Source: Dimorphilus gyrociliatus
Lineage: Eukaryota; Annelida; Polychaeta; Dinophilidae
Length of the DNA stretch: 22,400 nucleotides
Assembly: GCA_904063045.1 (NCBI GenBank)
Contig: CAJFCJ010000061.1
Span: forward strand, 1-22,400
Reading direction: 5' to 3'
A model generated the notes under the pieces. That model searched no databases, was not told where the DNA came from, and saw only the letters and a program-made list of their open reading frames with translations. The position numbers and the translations under genes were made by a program. Of the stretch, positions 1-9,413 are shown in pieces. Position 1 is the first letter of the stretch. Every line of letters begins with the position of its first letter.

Positions 1-302
1 GAGAATTTCTTCTGGGATACCAAATATTGGGAAATAGTTGAAAAACAAATGTTTAGAAATTTCCTCAGCTGTTTGAGTTTTTAGAGGGAATATGTTGGTA
101 AATCTGGACATGTGGTCTATAATGACAAGTATATACTTGTAAGAATCATGTCCAGTCAGAGGTCCCATTATGTCCATAGCTATTCTTTGCATTGGTAAAG
201 TTGGGTGAGGTGTTTCAACCAACAGATGTTTGTTGCCTGGTGCTCTTAATTGCTCACAAAATTCACAACTCTTTATGTGATCTTTAATTGTTTTCTTTAG
301 CT
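1..302 (-). pseudogene. Integrase part of the same Ty3/gypsy element, shifted frame, continues off the left edge
   Basis: Translation of the minus strand in codons 300-298 down to 3-1 is open throughout. It begins with the cysteine half of the integrase zinc finger (SCEFCEQLRAPG), completing the HHCC motif begun in the preceding frame. The catalytic core follows, with a first acidic residue in AMDIMGPL and a conserved IIDHMSRFTNIFPLK strand region. The third catalytic motif, the rest of integrase, the polypurine tract and the 3' LTR lie outside the window. The shift from the main frame equals the loss of one A in a short A-run near 300. It is most simply a decay mutation or an assembly error in an otherwise intact copy. 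Confidence 0.88.
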
Positions 303-3300
303 TGGGTGCCAGAAAGCTTGCTCCAAAGTGTGAATTGTTATGTCTACACCATAGTGCTCAAATAGTTGATGTTGATGAATTTGTCCAAGTAAGTTGGTTA
401 GAGTTGATAGTGGAATTACAAGTAGTGGTTGACAGCCATTTAGATACCATACAAGGTCTTCTTTTACAAACATAGATTCAATAAAGTTTCCATATTCATT
501 CAAAGACCCATTATCAATGTTTTCTCCTTCCAATTTGTCTACAACTTTCATTAGTGGAGTATCTAATACTTGTTCTCTATAGAAGTTTATTTCAACTGGT
601 GTGATTTTTAGTTTCATAATCTGGGCTTGGATTTCAGTTATGTCTTCATCATAATCATTGTCTAGATTGTCATCTAAACAATCATCTAATTCTTCTAAGT
701 CCTCTGTATCAATATAAAAGCATTTAAGCATATCCTTTCTTTCTGCTAATTGGGGAACTGTATTGCCATTTTGTTTTTCTTCATTTAATCTTTCCTTAAG
801 TAAATTACGAAAATCAATTACTTCATCAGTTTCACCAATTCTTGATATCCAGTCTGCTCTATTAGTTCTTCCTGGTATGTATATTATTTCAAAATCCATA
901 TCCATAAGTGCCATCACCCATTTAACAGTACTTGTATTCAGTTTGTTTTGTACAAATGTTTGTACCAAATTTTGGTGATCAGTGTAGAGAAAAAATTTCT
1001 TATACTGTAGATAATGGGAGAATTTTTGTACTGCCCAATATACTGCAAAAGCCTCTTTTTGATAAGCTGCATATCTTAGTTGTGTATTGATTAGGAGCTT
1101 GGAAGCAAAAGAAATTGGTTTTCTTATTTTCTTTCCATCTTCTTCCCATTCTTGTTCTAGAACTGCACCAACTGCATAATTAGAAGCATCTGTTGTTAAA
1201 TAGAATGATTTAGTAAAGTCTGGCAGTTGAAGGATTGGGGGCTCTGTCATTGCATTCCTTAGTGTTTCATAAGCTTCCTCTGCTTTTTTTGTCCATTTCA
1301 GTTTTTCTGTCTTTTGGTGTACTTTTAATAATTCTCTCAAAGGTTTTGTGATTTTTGCAAAATCTTTAACAAATCTTCTATAATAACCACAAAATGCCAC
1401 AAAACTCAACAGAGTATTTGCAAACATAGGTAATTTGGCATCTTTTATTTTTTGAATCTTTTCAGGATCAGTTTCAATACCATTCTGTGTAATTCTATGA
1501 CCAAGGAATTGAACTGATTCTTGTAAGAATGCACATTTGCTCAGTTTAATTCTGAAGTCTTTTTCCTTGATTCTTTCCATAAGTTTCTGTAGAGCTACAA
1601 AGTGTTCTTCCAATGTTTTGGTAAAAACTATAATATCATCCATATAATTAATGCAGAAGTTTTCCAATCCATTAATAACAAAATTTGCCATGATATAGCT
1701 GAAGTGTGAAGGTGCATTTGCCAAACCAAATGGCATGCGGTTGAATTCAAATAAACCAAATGGTGTAATAAAAGCAGTTTTCTCCTTATCTTCTTCTTTA
1801 ATTGGAATATGATGAAATGCACTTGTTAAATCCAATATAGAAAAATATTTGTGGCCTCCTCCAAGCTTATCAAATAAGTCTTCCTGATGTGGGATTGGAT
1901 AACAATTCTTTTTTGATTGCTTGTTAAGTTTTCTGTAATCCACACACATTCTTAATGTTCCTTCTTTCTTTTTCACAAAAACAATGGGTGAAGCCCATTG
2001 GCTTTTGCTTGCTCTAATTAGACCATTTTCCAATAATCCATTTAATTGATCCCTGCATTCCTGCTGTTTGTTGTGTGGCAATCTGTATGGTCTTTGTTTG
2101 AAAGGCTTTATATCTTCCAATAATTCAATTGCCATTGGTGGAACATCTGGTGAACCAATGTTATTCTGATTTGTAGCAATAATATCTTCATAATTCTTTA
2201 TCATTTCTTTTAATTCTTCTCTGTTCTTGTCAAGATTATTTTTGGACACATGTAAATAATTGTCAATTTCTAGTGTATTTGAATTAATATTGTGTACATT
2301 TTGATTAGACAAATGTTCAAATTCAATACTTTCCAACTGTAATTCTTCTATTTCAGGAGTAACTGGATTTTTCTTTTGTTCTTTTTGCACTTTGATAGTT
2401 ATTCCATCTTCTAATTCTATGTATTGTGGTTTCATTTCCATTTCCATAGCCAAGTCTTCAGTTTCTTCTTCAGAGGAATTTATGAGAATAACTGAGTCAT
2501 TGTCAGACTTAGGTATATTTCCAGTCTCTTCATCAGATGAGTCTATAACCATTATGGAATCATTGTCAGACTCAATTGTGTTACTGGTCTCTTCTTCAGA
2601 TGAGTCTATAACAATCATTGAATCATTATCAGGCTCAGTTATGTTATCAAGCTCTTCTTCAGATGAGTCTTTAACAATCATTGAACCATTATCAGAATCA
2701 GTTGAATCACTAATTTCATCTTCAGATGAGCTTGTACCATTGATTATATCCAAATCTGAGTCTGGGCTGTGATCTGATTCAATACTTGTTTCTGTATCAT
2801 AATTTTCAGAAGTACTGGAACTTTCATCTGTGCCATAATTGCTATTTGAATCAAAACCATTGAATCCCTCATAAACTATGCTTGAACCATGAGTGTTGCT
2901 TGTATCATAGCCAGTATCTGGATCAGTAACTTCCATTTCTGAGTCCACACTATCTGAAACTTCAGATGGAGTGTCAGAATCTTCAAAATACTGTCCCATC
3001 ATTCCAACAGTTACTTTTTTTACACTGCCTTGTTTTCCAAATTTTGTTTGGTGATTTTCGTTATATTGCAAAAACTTTCTAACTGGTTGTCCTTTTCTGA
3101 TAAAGAATGGAAGAGAAACTTGTTTTGTTGCAAAATCAATAAGAGCTCCAGCATTTTCTAAGAAATCACAACCAAGTATTATAGCCATATCTAGTTTTTC
3201 CATAATAAAGAATTCTTGTTCCATAATTCTTCCATTAAATTGAATATTCAGTTTTGTTTTTCCTTTTGTCTTTAAAGCATTTCCCTCTGCTGAAGTGATG

Positions 3301-4634
3301 ATTGGTAAGCCAGTAGTTTCTTTCTTGATGAATTTAGAATCCATTAACCTGATTTCTTTTTCTGTAATAAATGACAAAAGTGCTCCTGAATCACATAAAG
3401 CAATAACCTCTCTTCCATTATGATTTTTCATTCGAAATTGGAAATCTTTTCTGCCTTTTACCAAAGAAGTACACTTAAAATGTGCGATTTTCTCTTCTTT
3501 CAGATTAAATATTGCCATTCTTCCTTTAGAAATTTCAGTTTCATTAGGTTCATCAGGTCCAACATGTATTAGTCTGTTAAAGCTGCCTTTTTCATTATTT
3601 CCTGCATTTCCATTTCTTTGTTGTTGAAATCTATTTTGAGAAAAAGGTTTAAATGTATGTTCATTTTGATTTGAGTTACTCTGATTGTTGTCAAATCTCC
3701 TTTTGTACTGTTTGAATTCATTTTCGCTTTCTTTTCTTGCATTATCAAAAAATATTTCTGCTCTTTTTGCCAATTTAATATACTGATTAACTGAGTTAAT
3801 CTTTCCATCTTTTTCCACATGATTAACAATTTTTCCTTTAAGACCATTCCTGAATACAGTTAACAGTTGAAGTTCTCTAACTCTTTCAGTAACACAAGCC
3901 ATTTCAGTAGTATTGAATGGTAGGAATTTTTCCACAAGTTCTTTACTTCTTCTAACAAAACTTTGGACAGTTTCATCATTGAACTGTCTCAATCTATCAA
4001 TTTCTTTTTTGTAAGCCATAGGATCTGGATTAAATTCTTCATCCAATGCATCCCAAATTTCATTTTCATTTGCCATGGAGGGTAAACTTTCAATAACATC
4101 TCTGGCTCTTCCAGTAGTGTATTTTCTCAGCATTCGAACTCTTTTCTCTTCTGTATCCCAAAGGTTTAATTCACAAGCTGTTTGAAAGTTCCTCTTAAAG
4201 GCCCAAGTATCTTTGCTACCAGAATAGGGTCTCAGCAAAGTAGTATTAGGTTTCTCATTAGCATCAATTAGAAGACTTGCAATTGTCTTTTCCAAAGCAT
4301 TATCTTGAATGCCATCATAACTGAATTTTGGTTGAGTAGGATCAGGATTAACCATACCTTCAGGAATTGTAGCTGCCCCAGTCATCAAATGGTACTTTAA
4401 AAAGCTATTACCATCAACTTTGGCTCCACTACTTTTAATTCTCAACATTAATTCATTAATTTTTGAAAGATACTCATCTACTTCCTTGGCTCTGGCTTTG
4501 TCATTCTCATAAACCAAAATAATATTCATTGAAGTAGCATTGTGGGCTGTCGACTGCGCCATATTTGTACTTTGTTGTATTGTAATTGTAGGAATTTCTG
4601 GTTCGTCACAACTGTAATCGTCCTTTCCAATCAT
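297..4634 (-). CDS. Ty3/gypsy retrotransposon Gag-Pol polyprotein, 1445 codons, stops inside integrase
   Basis: A single long frame encodes Gag, protease, reverse transcriptase, RNase H and the start of integrase. Residues about 130-330 are a retrotransposon-type Gag, followed by an N/Q/R-rich tail with no CCHC zinc knuckle. The protease active site DSGALLSF is near residue 413, with a later ILGCDFL motif. Residues about 640-725 are an acidic Ser-rich tandem repeat. Reverse transcriptase covers about 830-1030 (VDYRKLN, LDLTSAFHHIPI, MPFGLANAPS, and YMDD near 996). RNase H covers about 1140-1265 (TTDASNYAVGAVL, YTDHQNL). The H..H half of the integrase zinc finger is at the very end. The first 23 codons lie within the 5' LTR. 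The frame ends at a TAA at 297, and the matching integrase continues in another frame, so this copy is probably inactive or carries a sequencing error. Family assignment is firm; whether translation starts at 4634 or at the downstream Met (residue 25, codon at 4562-4560) is inferred. Confidence 0.93.
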   Translation of the reverse strand: MIGKDDYSCDEPEIPTITIQQSTNMAQSTAHNATSMNIILVYENDKARAKEVDEYLSKINELMLRIKSSGAKVDGNSFLKYHLMTGAATIPEGMVNPDPTQPKFSYDGIQDNALEKTIASLLIDANEKPNTTLLRPYSGSKDTWAFKRNFQTACELNLWDTEEKRVRMLRKYTTGRARDVIESLPSMANENEIWDALDEEFNPDPMAYKKEIDRLRQFNDETVQSFVRRSKELVEKFLPFNTTEMACVTERVRELQLLTVFRNGLKGKIVNHVEKDGKINSVNQYIKLAKRAEIFFDNARKESENEFKQYKRRFDNNQSNSNQNEHTFKPFSQNRFQQQRNGNAGNNEKGSFNRLIHVGPDEPNETEISKGRMAIFNLKEEKIAHFKCTSLVKGRKDFQFRMKNHNGREVIALCDSGALLSFITEKEIRLMDSKFIKKETTGLPIITSAEGNALKTKGKTKLNIQFNGRIMEQEFFIMEKLDMAIILGCDFLENAGALIDFATKQVSLPFFIRKGQPVRKFLQYNENHQTKFGKQGSVKKVTVGMMGQYFEDSDTPSEVSDSVDSEMEVTDPDTGYDTSNTHGSSIVYEGFNGFDSNSNYGTDESSSTSENYDTETSIESDHSPDSDLDIINGTSSSEDEISDSTDSDNGSMIVKDSSEEELDNITEPDNDSMIVIDSSEEETSNTIESDNDSIMVIDSSDEETGNIPKSDNDSVILINSSEEETEDLAMEMEMKPQYIELEDGITIKVQKEQKKNPVTPEIEELQLESIEFEHLSNQNVHNINSNTLEIDNYLHVSKNNLDKNREELKEMIKNYEDIIATNQNNIGSPDVPPMAIELLEDIKPFKQRPYRLPHNKQQECRDQLNGLLENGLIRASKSQWASPIVFVKKKEGTLRMCVDYRKLNKQSKKNCYPIPHQEDLFDKLGGGHKYFSILDLTSAFHHIPIKEEDKEKTAFITPFGLFEFNRMPFGLANAPSHFSYIMANFVINGLENFCINYMDDIIVFTKTLEEHFVALQKLMERIKEKDFRIKLSKCAFLQESVQFLGHRITQNGIETDPEKIQKIKDAKLPMFANTLLSFVAFCGYYRRFVKDFAKITKPLRELLKVHQKTEKLKWTKKAEEAYETLRNAMTEPPILQLPDFTKSFYLTTDASNYAVGAVLEQEWEEDGKKIRKPISFASKLLINTQLRYAAYQKEAFAVYWAVQKFSHYLQYKKFFLYTDHQNLVQTFVQNKLNTSTVKWVMALMDMDFEIIYIPGRTNRADWISRIGETDEVIDFRNLLKERLNEEKQNGNTVPQLAERKDMLKCFYIDTEDLEELDDCLDDNLDNDYDEDITEIQAQIMKLKITPVEINFYREQVLDTPLMKVVDKLEGENIDNGSLNEYGNFIESMFVKEDLVWYLNGCQPLLVIPLSTLTNLLGQIHQHQLFEHYGVDITIHTLEQAFWHPS
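2455..2705 (-). repeat. In-frame tandem repeat, four copies of an about 22-residue acidic Ser-rich unit
   Basis: Within the polyprotein, between protease and reverse transcriptase, four consecutive units share the pattern SDN(D/G)S, then a 4-residue aliphatic core, then (D/N)SS(E/D)EE. The cores read MIVK, MIVI, IMVI and VILI. A weaker fifth copy precedes them (DIINGTSSSEDE). The surrounding linker (residues about 560-730) is very rich in Ser, Asp and Glu. Each core resembles a SUMO-interacting motif; that reading is inference. Confidence 0.85.
4551..4561 (-). other. Primer binding site, tRNA-Ser type, inside the gag frame
   Basis: On the minus strand TGGCGCAGTCG follows the LTR end after a 4-nt spacer. 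It is complementary to a tRNA 3' end CGACTGCGCCA, the acceptor end typical of serine tRNAs that begin GCAGTCG. From memory, Drosophila 17.6/297-type elements use a tRNA-Ser site of this kind. The match may extend a further 4 nt (ACAG). It is read in the Gag frame as part of M-A-Q-S-T. Confidence 0.8.
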
Positions 4635-4880
4635 TTACCAACTTGCCAAAGTACTGGTCCAAATAGAACCTTTAAAGTTCGTCCACAAATAGTCTAACAA
4701 AGGCAATTTCGGTAGAAATTGATTAACAAAACACCAGTATTTCGTCCAAAGAATATGTATTGAGTAAAATGAGCTTCTAGTTCTAAACAAGCTAGTTTAA
4801 ACAACTAGCTGACGGTTAGAAAACTGAACTATCAACTGTTAATTTCGTAGGGTTTATATACTCTTTTAAGGGTTGATAGT
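4566..4880 (-). repeat. 5' LTR (R-U5 and proximal U3) of the gypsy element
   Basis: The inner edge is fixed at 4566 by comparison with a solo LTR of the same family at 12074-12811, which ends at the same point with a CA terminus. R-U5 is shared by all three family copies in the window, from the TTCAGTT at 4828-4822 to 4566. A TATA-like TATATAAA sits at 4860-4853 about 30 bp upstream of that Inr-like site. The U3 part does not match the solo LTR, and the 3' LTR is outside the window, so the outer LTR edge (right of 4880) cannot be placed. Confidence 0.8.
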
Positions 4881-6561
4881 TCACAAATTTCAATGTTCAC
4901 AAAAACAAAAGTAACATTTGAAGACAAAGAAAAGTTCTAAATATGGTCATGTTTTTATTGTTTTCCTCTTCTAAATAATAGTTGAATTTCGAAGGTTGGA
5001 GAGTTGCATAAGATGTAACAATTTTAGTAGGACAAGTCCAACAATCAAGAAAACATGTAGATTGTATATTTGACCGTTTTTATATTCTACCTTAATAATG
5101 ATATTCAATTGATTGAGTTAGTAAATTTAGCATCAGCATATAAGGAGGAAGTATATCTGATTAATGCATGTTAAAAAGAATAGTGAATATAATCTAACCT
5201 TAGAATTTAAGCATAATTGATAATTAATTGAACTAGTTTTAGTTCGAAATCATAAATTTATGGATTAATAAATTGTAATATTAATGCTAGGTTGCAAATA
5301 GCAAATATTCTTTATATAATTCAATAGGTTTTATTACTGCATAATGTGTATGCACTGCCCTATGCGAAACTAGGTCACTACTGCTTATCTTTATCAGTGC
5401 TATCTGCATAGTACAATACTGGTTCAATACTACTTCTCTATTGTAGAATATAGCTGACGAATGTATGTGTACAATAGACCTAGATTAGTGTTACCCTAAG
5501 TACTTATACACATTCATTTAGCATTAGATCTAATTACTCAGGATGAACTGAAATTATCAAAGATACATCTATTTTTAGAGCTTGCAATTGTGTGAAATGT
5601 TACTGGGCATTATTTAAATAGTGAAGTGTTAAACTCATAGGAAAGTATTTCACAGTTATTACCTTAGTTTTAGAAAACTCACTAAAAAGCTCAGAATATT
5701 CAATACACACCTTTTTACAGCATTCTCTTTAAAGTTGATATAAAACTTTGGACAATCTTACAAAGAAAACTCTATAAAAGAAAAATTAGGTTTGTCATTG
5801 ATTTCATAAATGAACAATAGATTTTTTTATTGGATAATGAATCATCAATTTGATCACAAATTATTCAATTTACATTCATTGATTGTAATCTATATGTAGA
5901 GAATTTCAAAGCTTTTCAATTTGATAGAAATTTTATGAATTACAAATTGGATGTTATTGAAAAAAATTACATGTATATTCATGGCTATTTAAAAATAGAC
6001 ATTTGGAAGAAAACCTCATCACTTTAATTGGCTTTTGTAATGAAGAATGACACTTTTAACAAAAATTATTAGGATATGATAAAATTTATTTTAGTGCAAA
6101 TATTTACCAACACACATATCAAGTTATTGATTTATTTTGTATTTATAAATATTAAGTTTTAAAATAAAACAACTGCCATTTAGACACAAATATGCAAAAT
6201 CATCTTACAGGAGAAAGAGAATGTTTGGTTTAAAATGTTTATAGAAAAAAATTAAATGTTGTTTTCAAAAATACATGTTAAGTAGGAATAAATCAGAATT
6301 TCATTTTTTTGTATGGATTTATTTCCTTTGGGAAATTATGAAAGCAAAGTGGGAAAATAGCAGTTGATTTTAGGGGATAATTCCCACAATTAGAGACTAA
6401 CAAACAGCATTTATGGTGGAAAAGATAAGGAGTTTCCTTGCTCCCATGCCAAATTTATGGGGTTGACAGAAAACATCCATAAATGAGAAATTTGAAGGCT
6501 AGATTTTGGATTGGAATATGATTAACAAGAAGAATACAGCAACTGATTTCTACTTAGGAGG
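4881..6561. other. AT-rich stretch with no recognisable gene
   Basis: It may include the rest of the gypsy U3 at its left end. A less AT-rich patch at about 5335-5520 looks like old repeat DNA but matches nothing else in the window. A copy of the dispersed module described at 16910 lies at 6455-6540. No ORF with domain signal was found on either strand. Confidence 0.5.
6455..6540 (+). repeat. Dispersed module, copy A (GGGG-x3-ACAGAAAAC type)
   Basis: It shares about 70 bp with copies at 9414-9485 and 16890-16970. The shared core is GGGG, three variable bases, ACAGAAAA, then a C/A-rich stretch, then (in copies A and B) AGATTTTGGATTG. All three can be read in one register as a short peptide beginning T-E-N, with one or more stops or a frameshift in copies A and B. 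It is followed by TTAGGG tracts. Its identity is unknown. Confidence 0.6.
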
Positions 6562-6569
6562 CTCTCCTC

Positions 6570-6629
6570 TTAGGGTTAGGGGTATTGGAAAAGGTCAGTT
6601 GCAGCCAAGCCCTGGGTTAGGGTTAGGGT
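6570..6629 (+). repeat. Two short TTAGGG telomere-like tracts
   Basis: TTAGGGTTAGGGG lies at 6570-6582 and GGGTTAGGGTTAGGG at 6614-6629, separated by unrelated sequence. Similar tracts occur at about 17303-17327 and 22064-22083, with a complementary-strand form at 13498-13509. These look like short interstitial telomeric sequences. Confidence 0.75.
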
Positions 6630-6639
6630 AAAAGCAGCA

Positions 6640-7552
6640 ATTTATGGACATTTTATGTTGCATCCCCAATTTATTCATAGCCATGTGAAAGCAATTGAAA
6701 GGATTTATTTTGCGAAAAGAAACTCACAACTTTTGTCAGCAATCCTGAGGATTAAAAGGAAAATATTGAGAATTTCTGTTCTGATTATAAAATTAAAGGT
6801 TATAATAAAATCTTATACAAGCCTTTTGATACAATCTAAAAAATATGAAAATTTTTCACTTGTGTTTAATTTGCAAATTAGAATGCTCATTCTCAGAGAG
6901 AATATATCTTTACAAGGAGAAGACAACATCAAATAAACTGGTTAGCTTTTGTAGTATGATGTAGGGACAATTCAGGCTCTATTTAAATTAGGAATATTAC
7001 ATTTTTTTTAAAACTCAAACAATACCTAATACCAGATTTTTCCGCTATGTGATGGAACTATTATCAGTTTATATGTATATTTTCATTTGTTTAACAGTAC
7101 TGAAAGTGTTTTCATTTTAAAAAAATAAATATATACTATTAATTGATTATTAAAAGGGTGAAAAAAGAGAATTGAATTGTACATAATGAATTTAAAAACA
7201 TGCTGGTTATGTACAAAGAAATTTTAATGGAATGAACAGAAAATATGATGCAAACTTTGAAAGCATTTTTATCATAGAAAGTGTTCTAAAAGTAAGTAGA
7301 AATTTTTCTTGTCTCCTCTTTTTTTAAAAACATATATGATTTTAAACAGATAATGATTATTGTGTTAATTGCTACAATGTTAAAAAACAAAGAATTCTAA
7401 TTAAATTAAGAAGAATTGATGAGAAAAAAAATAAAAATCAGAATGAACTGAATACTAAACAATATTGAAAGCTTTCATGGAGAAAATCAACAAGGAAATA
7501 ATTTGTAAGTTTTATTAGTTGAAAAATTATTTGAATTTTATTATTTCATTTA
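6640..7552. other. AT-rich stretch, nothing convincing
   Basis: One 93-codon open frame on the plus strand has lysine/isoleucine-rich composition expected from AT-rich non-coding DNA and no recognisable motif. I see no RNA gene or repeat here. Confidence 0.5.
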
Positions 7553-8359
7553 AGACTATCCTTTAAATTTGAAAACTATATAGAAGATACATCTCAACAA
7601 GAAAATAATAATTTGAATAACTCTGATCAAGATCTAAGAGTTGATATTCAAGATGAAGTTTCATTTGATAAAAGCAAGGAAATAAGTTTGTGTGAAATAA
7701 ATGAAATGATTTTGAAATTCTTAAGAATGGAAGTGAAAGAGGAGAAGATATATTATTGCAAAGGAATTTTTTCTTCTCAAAAAGGTTTAAAATTTTTAAT
7801 GAAAAATGATCATAATCATTCTAATTATGAAAAGAATTTGAAACAAAGCACACAAGGAAGACTTTTATTTCCTGAAGCTGATTTACAAGGATGTGCTTTC
7901 CATTTTAAGCAAACAATTTTAAGAAACATTCTGGTATGATCAATTTCAAAGTAATGTCTAAATAATTTTTGATGCTTTTTTGCAGAAGTTGGGTTACATC
8001 AATGACTATAATGATAAAAACTATGAAGGAAAAATGCTCTCATATCTTCCAGGAGAATTCATTGTTTCTATATTTAATGAAATAAACTATTATTTCTTAG
8101 AGAACAACTTATCTGCAGATCTTTTGGATTATATGGAAAAAACCTATATCAATGGAAACATTTGGAAACCAAAGTATTTGTCCATGTACAACATGACAGT
8201 CCGAACAAAAATAATGTTGAGGGATGGCACTCTAGGCTAAATACAGTAGTAAGAGCTACTGAAAATTTCTATAATCTTGTAAATGAATTAGCTAGAGAAG
8301 CTGATTTAATTCAAATTTATAAGAAGCTACTCTCTGAAAACAAATTAAAGGGAATGCAA
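7553..8359 (+). pseudogene. FLYWCH/MULE-family transposase relic, two exons with a 52-bp intron
   Basis: MULE-type (Mutator-like) transposases carry an N-terminal FLYWCH zinc finger and a DDE core. The open frame from about 7553 to 7933 has an acidic leader, the second half of a FLYWCH finger ending KNDHNHS, and the MULE signature LQGCAFHFKQTILRNI. A GT...AG intron (7934-7985) is phase 0 and rejoins KLGYINDYN. The second exon carries the MULE block NNNVEGWHSRLNTVV near 8205-8260, but a one-base shift in an A-run near 8205 separates it from the preceding frame. The segment with the first catalytic Asp is missing between the finger and the GC-FHF block. The relic stops abruptly near 8359, where the sequence switches to an LRR fragment on the other strand. 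The family call is good; the exact 5' end is a guess. Confidence 0.75.
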
Positions 8360-8360
8360 G

Positions 8361-8697
8361 TGATGAACAATCTTTCAATGTTTTTCTCAGGCATTTAGCT
8401 TGTTCATCATTTAATGCACAGGAATGAAAATTAATTATTTCCAAAGTGCTTGAAGAAGATATGAGACCATCACATATTACTTTAAATCCATTTCCATATC
8501 TCTATTCATAGATAAATTAATATTTTCAAGTGCTGAAAACTTTTTCAATGCTTTTCGAAGACATTCAGCTTGATCATTGTTTAATGTACAGAACTGAAAA
8601 TTAATTTTTTTCAAAGTGTTTGAAGAAGATGTGAGTCCATCACTTATTACTTTGAATCCTATTCCCATATCTTTATTCAAAGATAAATTAATATTTT
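8361..8697 (-). pseudogene. Leucine-rich-repeat (ribonuclease-inhibitor type) gene fragment, two long units
   Basis: On the minus strand two tandem units of about 165 bp encode alternating LRRs of about 28 residues. The first reads around LKKINFQFCTLNNDQAE, CLRKALKKFSALENINLS, then GFKVISDGLTSSS. The second is a close copy (IINFHSCALNDEQAKCLRK) after a one-base frame slip near 8490. This is the LRR type found in NLR and RNI-like proteins. No start, no flanking domain and no splice signals were found. It is a captured or decayed fragment joined directly to the end of the MULE relic. Confidence 0.72.
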
Positions 8698-8699
8698 AA

Positions 8700-9413
8700 T
8701 GTGTTAATTGATATTTCAGAATATCTGTTTCGTCATTTTTGATAAACTGTTTTTAAAACTAATTTTATAATCTGCTGAATGATCTTCAAATAACTTTTAA
8801 ATATATTCTTTTTTTAGTTATTACTGTCAGAAAACTGAATTCTACAGTATAATCCTATGTCAAAATATTTCATGAAGTTTTTATTCTTAAAAAATTAAGA
8901 AATTTGTGAAAGAAATATTACCTGTTTAAGCAATATATTCACAAGGCTTGTTCTGGCATAGGTAAGTGGTATTGAACTATTATTGATTACCACTTTTGTC
9001 TGAGTATGGTATAACACCTGTTGGAGAATTCTGGTGAGAATATTGAAAAAAGTATTAAATTACAGTTAAGACAAACCCAGTATTGATCTGTATTGAAATT
9101 GACTATTTAAATAACAGCTTTATGTATATTATTGTACATGTTGAGAGTTTTGAAGATTTTTGAAAAAGCAAAACTATATCTGTGAACATTAAATATTTTC
9201 AAAAATTATATTTAAAGTGACAAGTGATATGGTTTGAAAAGCATTATTATAAATATCTTTAACTATTTTTAAAAATCATAACAAATCTAGCTAAAGAAAC
9301 AATGAAACAAAAGGTATCTATACTGGTATTATATTTTTTAAACAAGTGCCACTGGAACAAGCTATCTGCTTTGGAATGTTAGAGGCTTTTTTCATTTGAT
9401 AAACTAGATATTC
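8700..9413. other. AT-rich stretch with no gene seen
   Basis: No coding frame with domain signal, no RNA gene and no clear repeat was found on either strand. Confidence 0.5.

Noticed and set aside
297-303. Programmed -1 frameshift in integrase
   Set aside because: No canonical slippery heptamer, and a shift within the integrase zinc finger would be an odd place for regulation; a one-base deletion or assembly error is simpler.
763-978. Plus-strand and alternative minus-strand open frames inside 297-4634 (e.g. 763-978, 1628-1822, 3569-3847)
   Set aside because: All overlap the long polyprotein frame, which has unambiguous domains; none has a motif of its own.
2392-2772. 126-codon plus-strand open frame, serine rich
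   Set aside because: It is the antisense shadow of the acidic tandem repeat in the gypsy polyprotein; its repetitiveness comes from that repeat.
6655-6936. 93-codon plus-strand open frame
   Set aside because: Lys/Ile-rich composition of AT-rich DNA, no domain, no splice or neighbour support.
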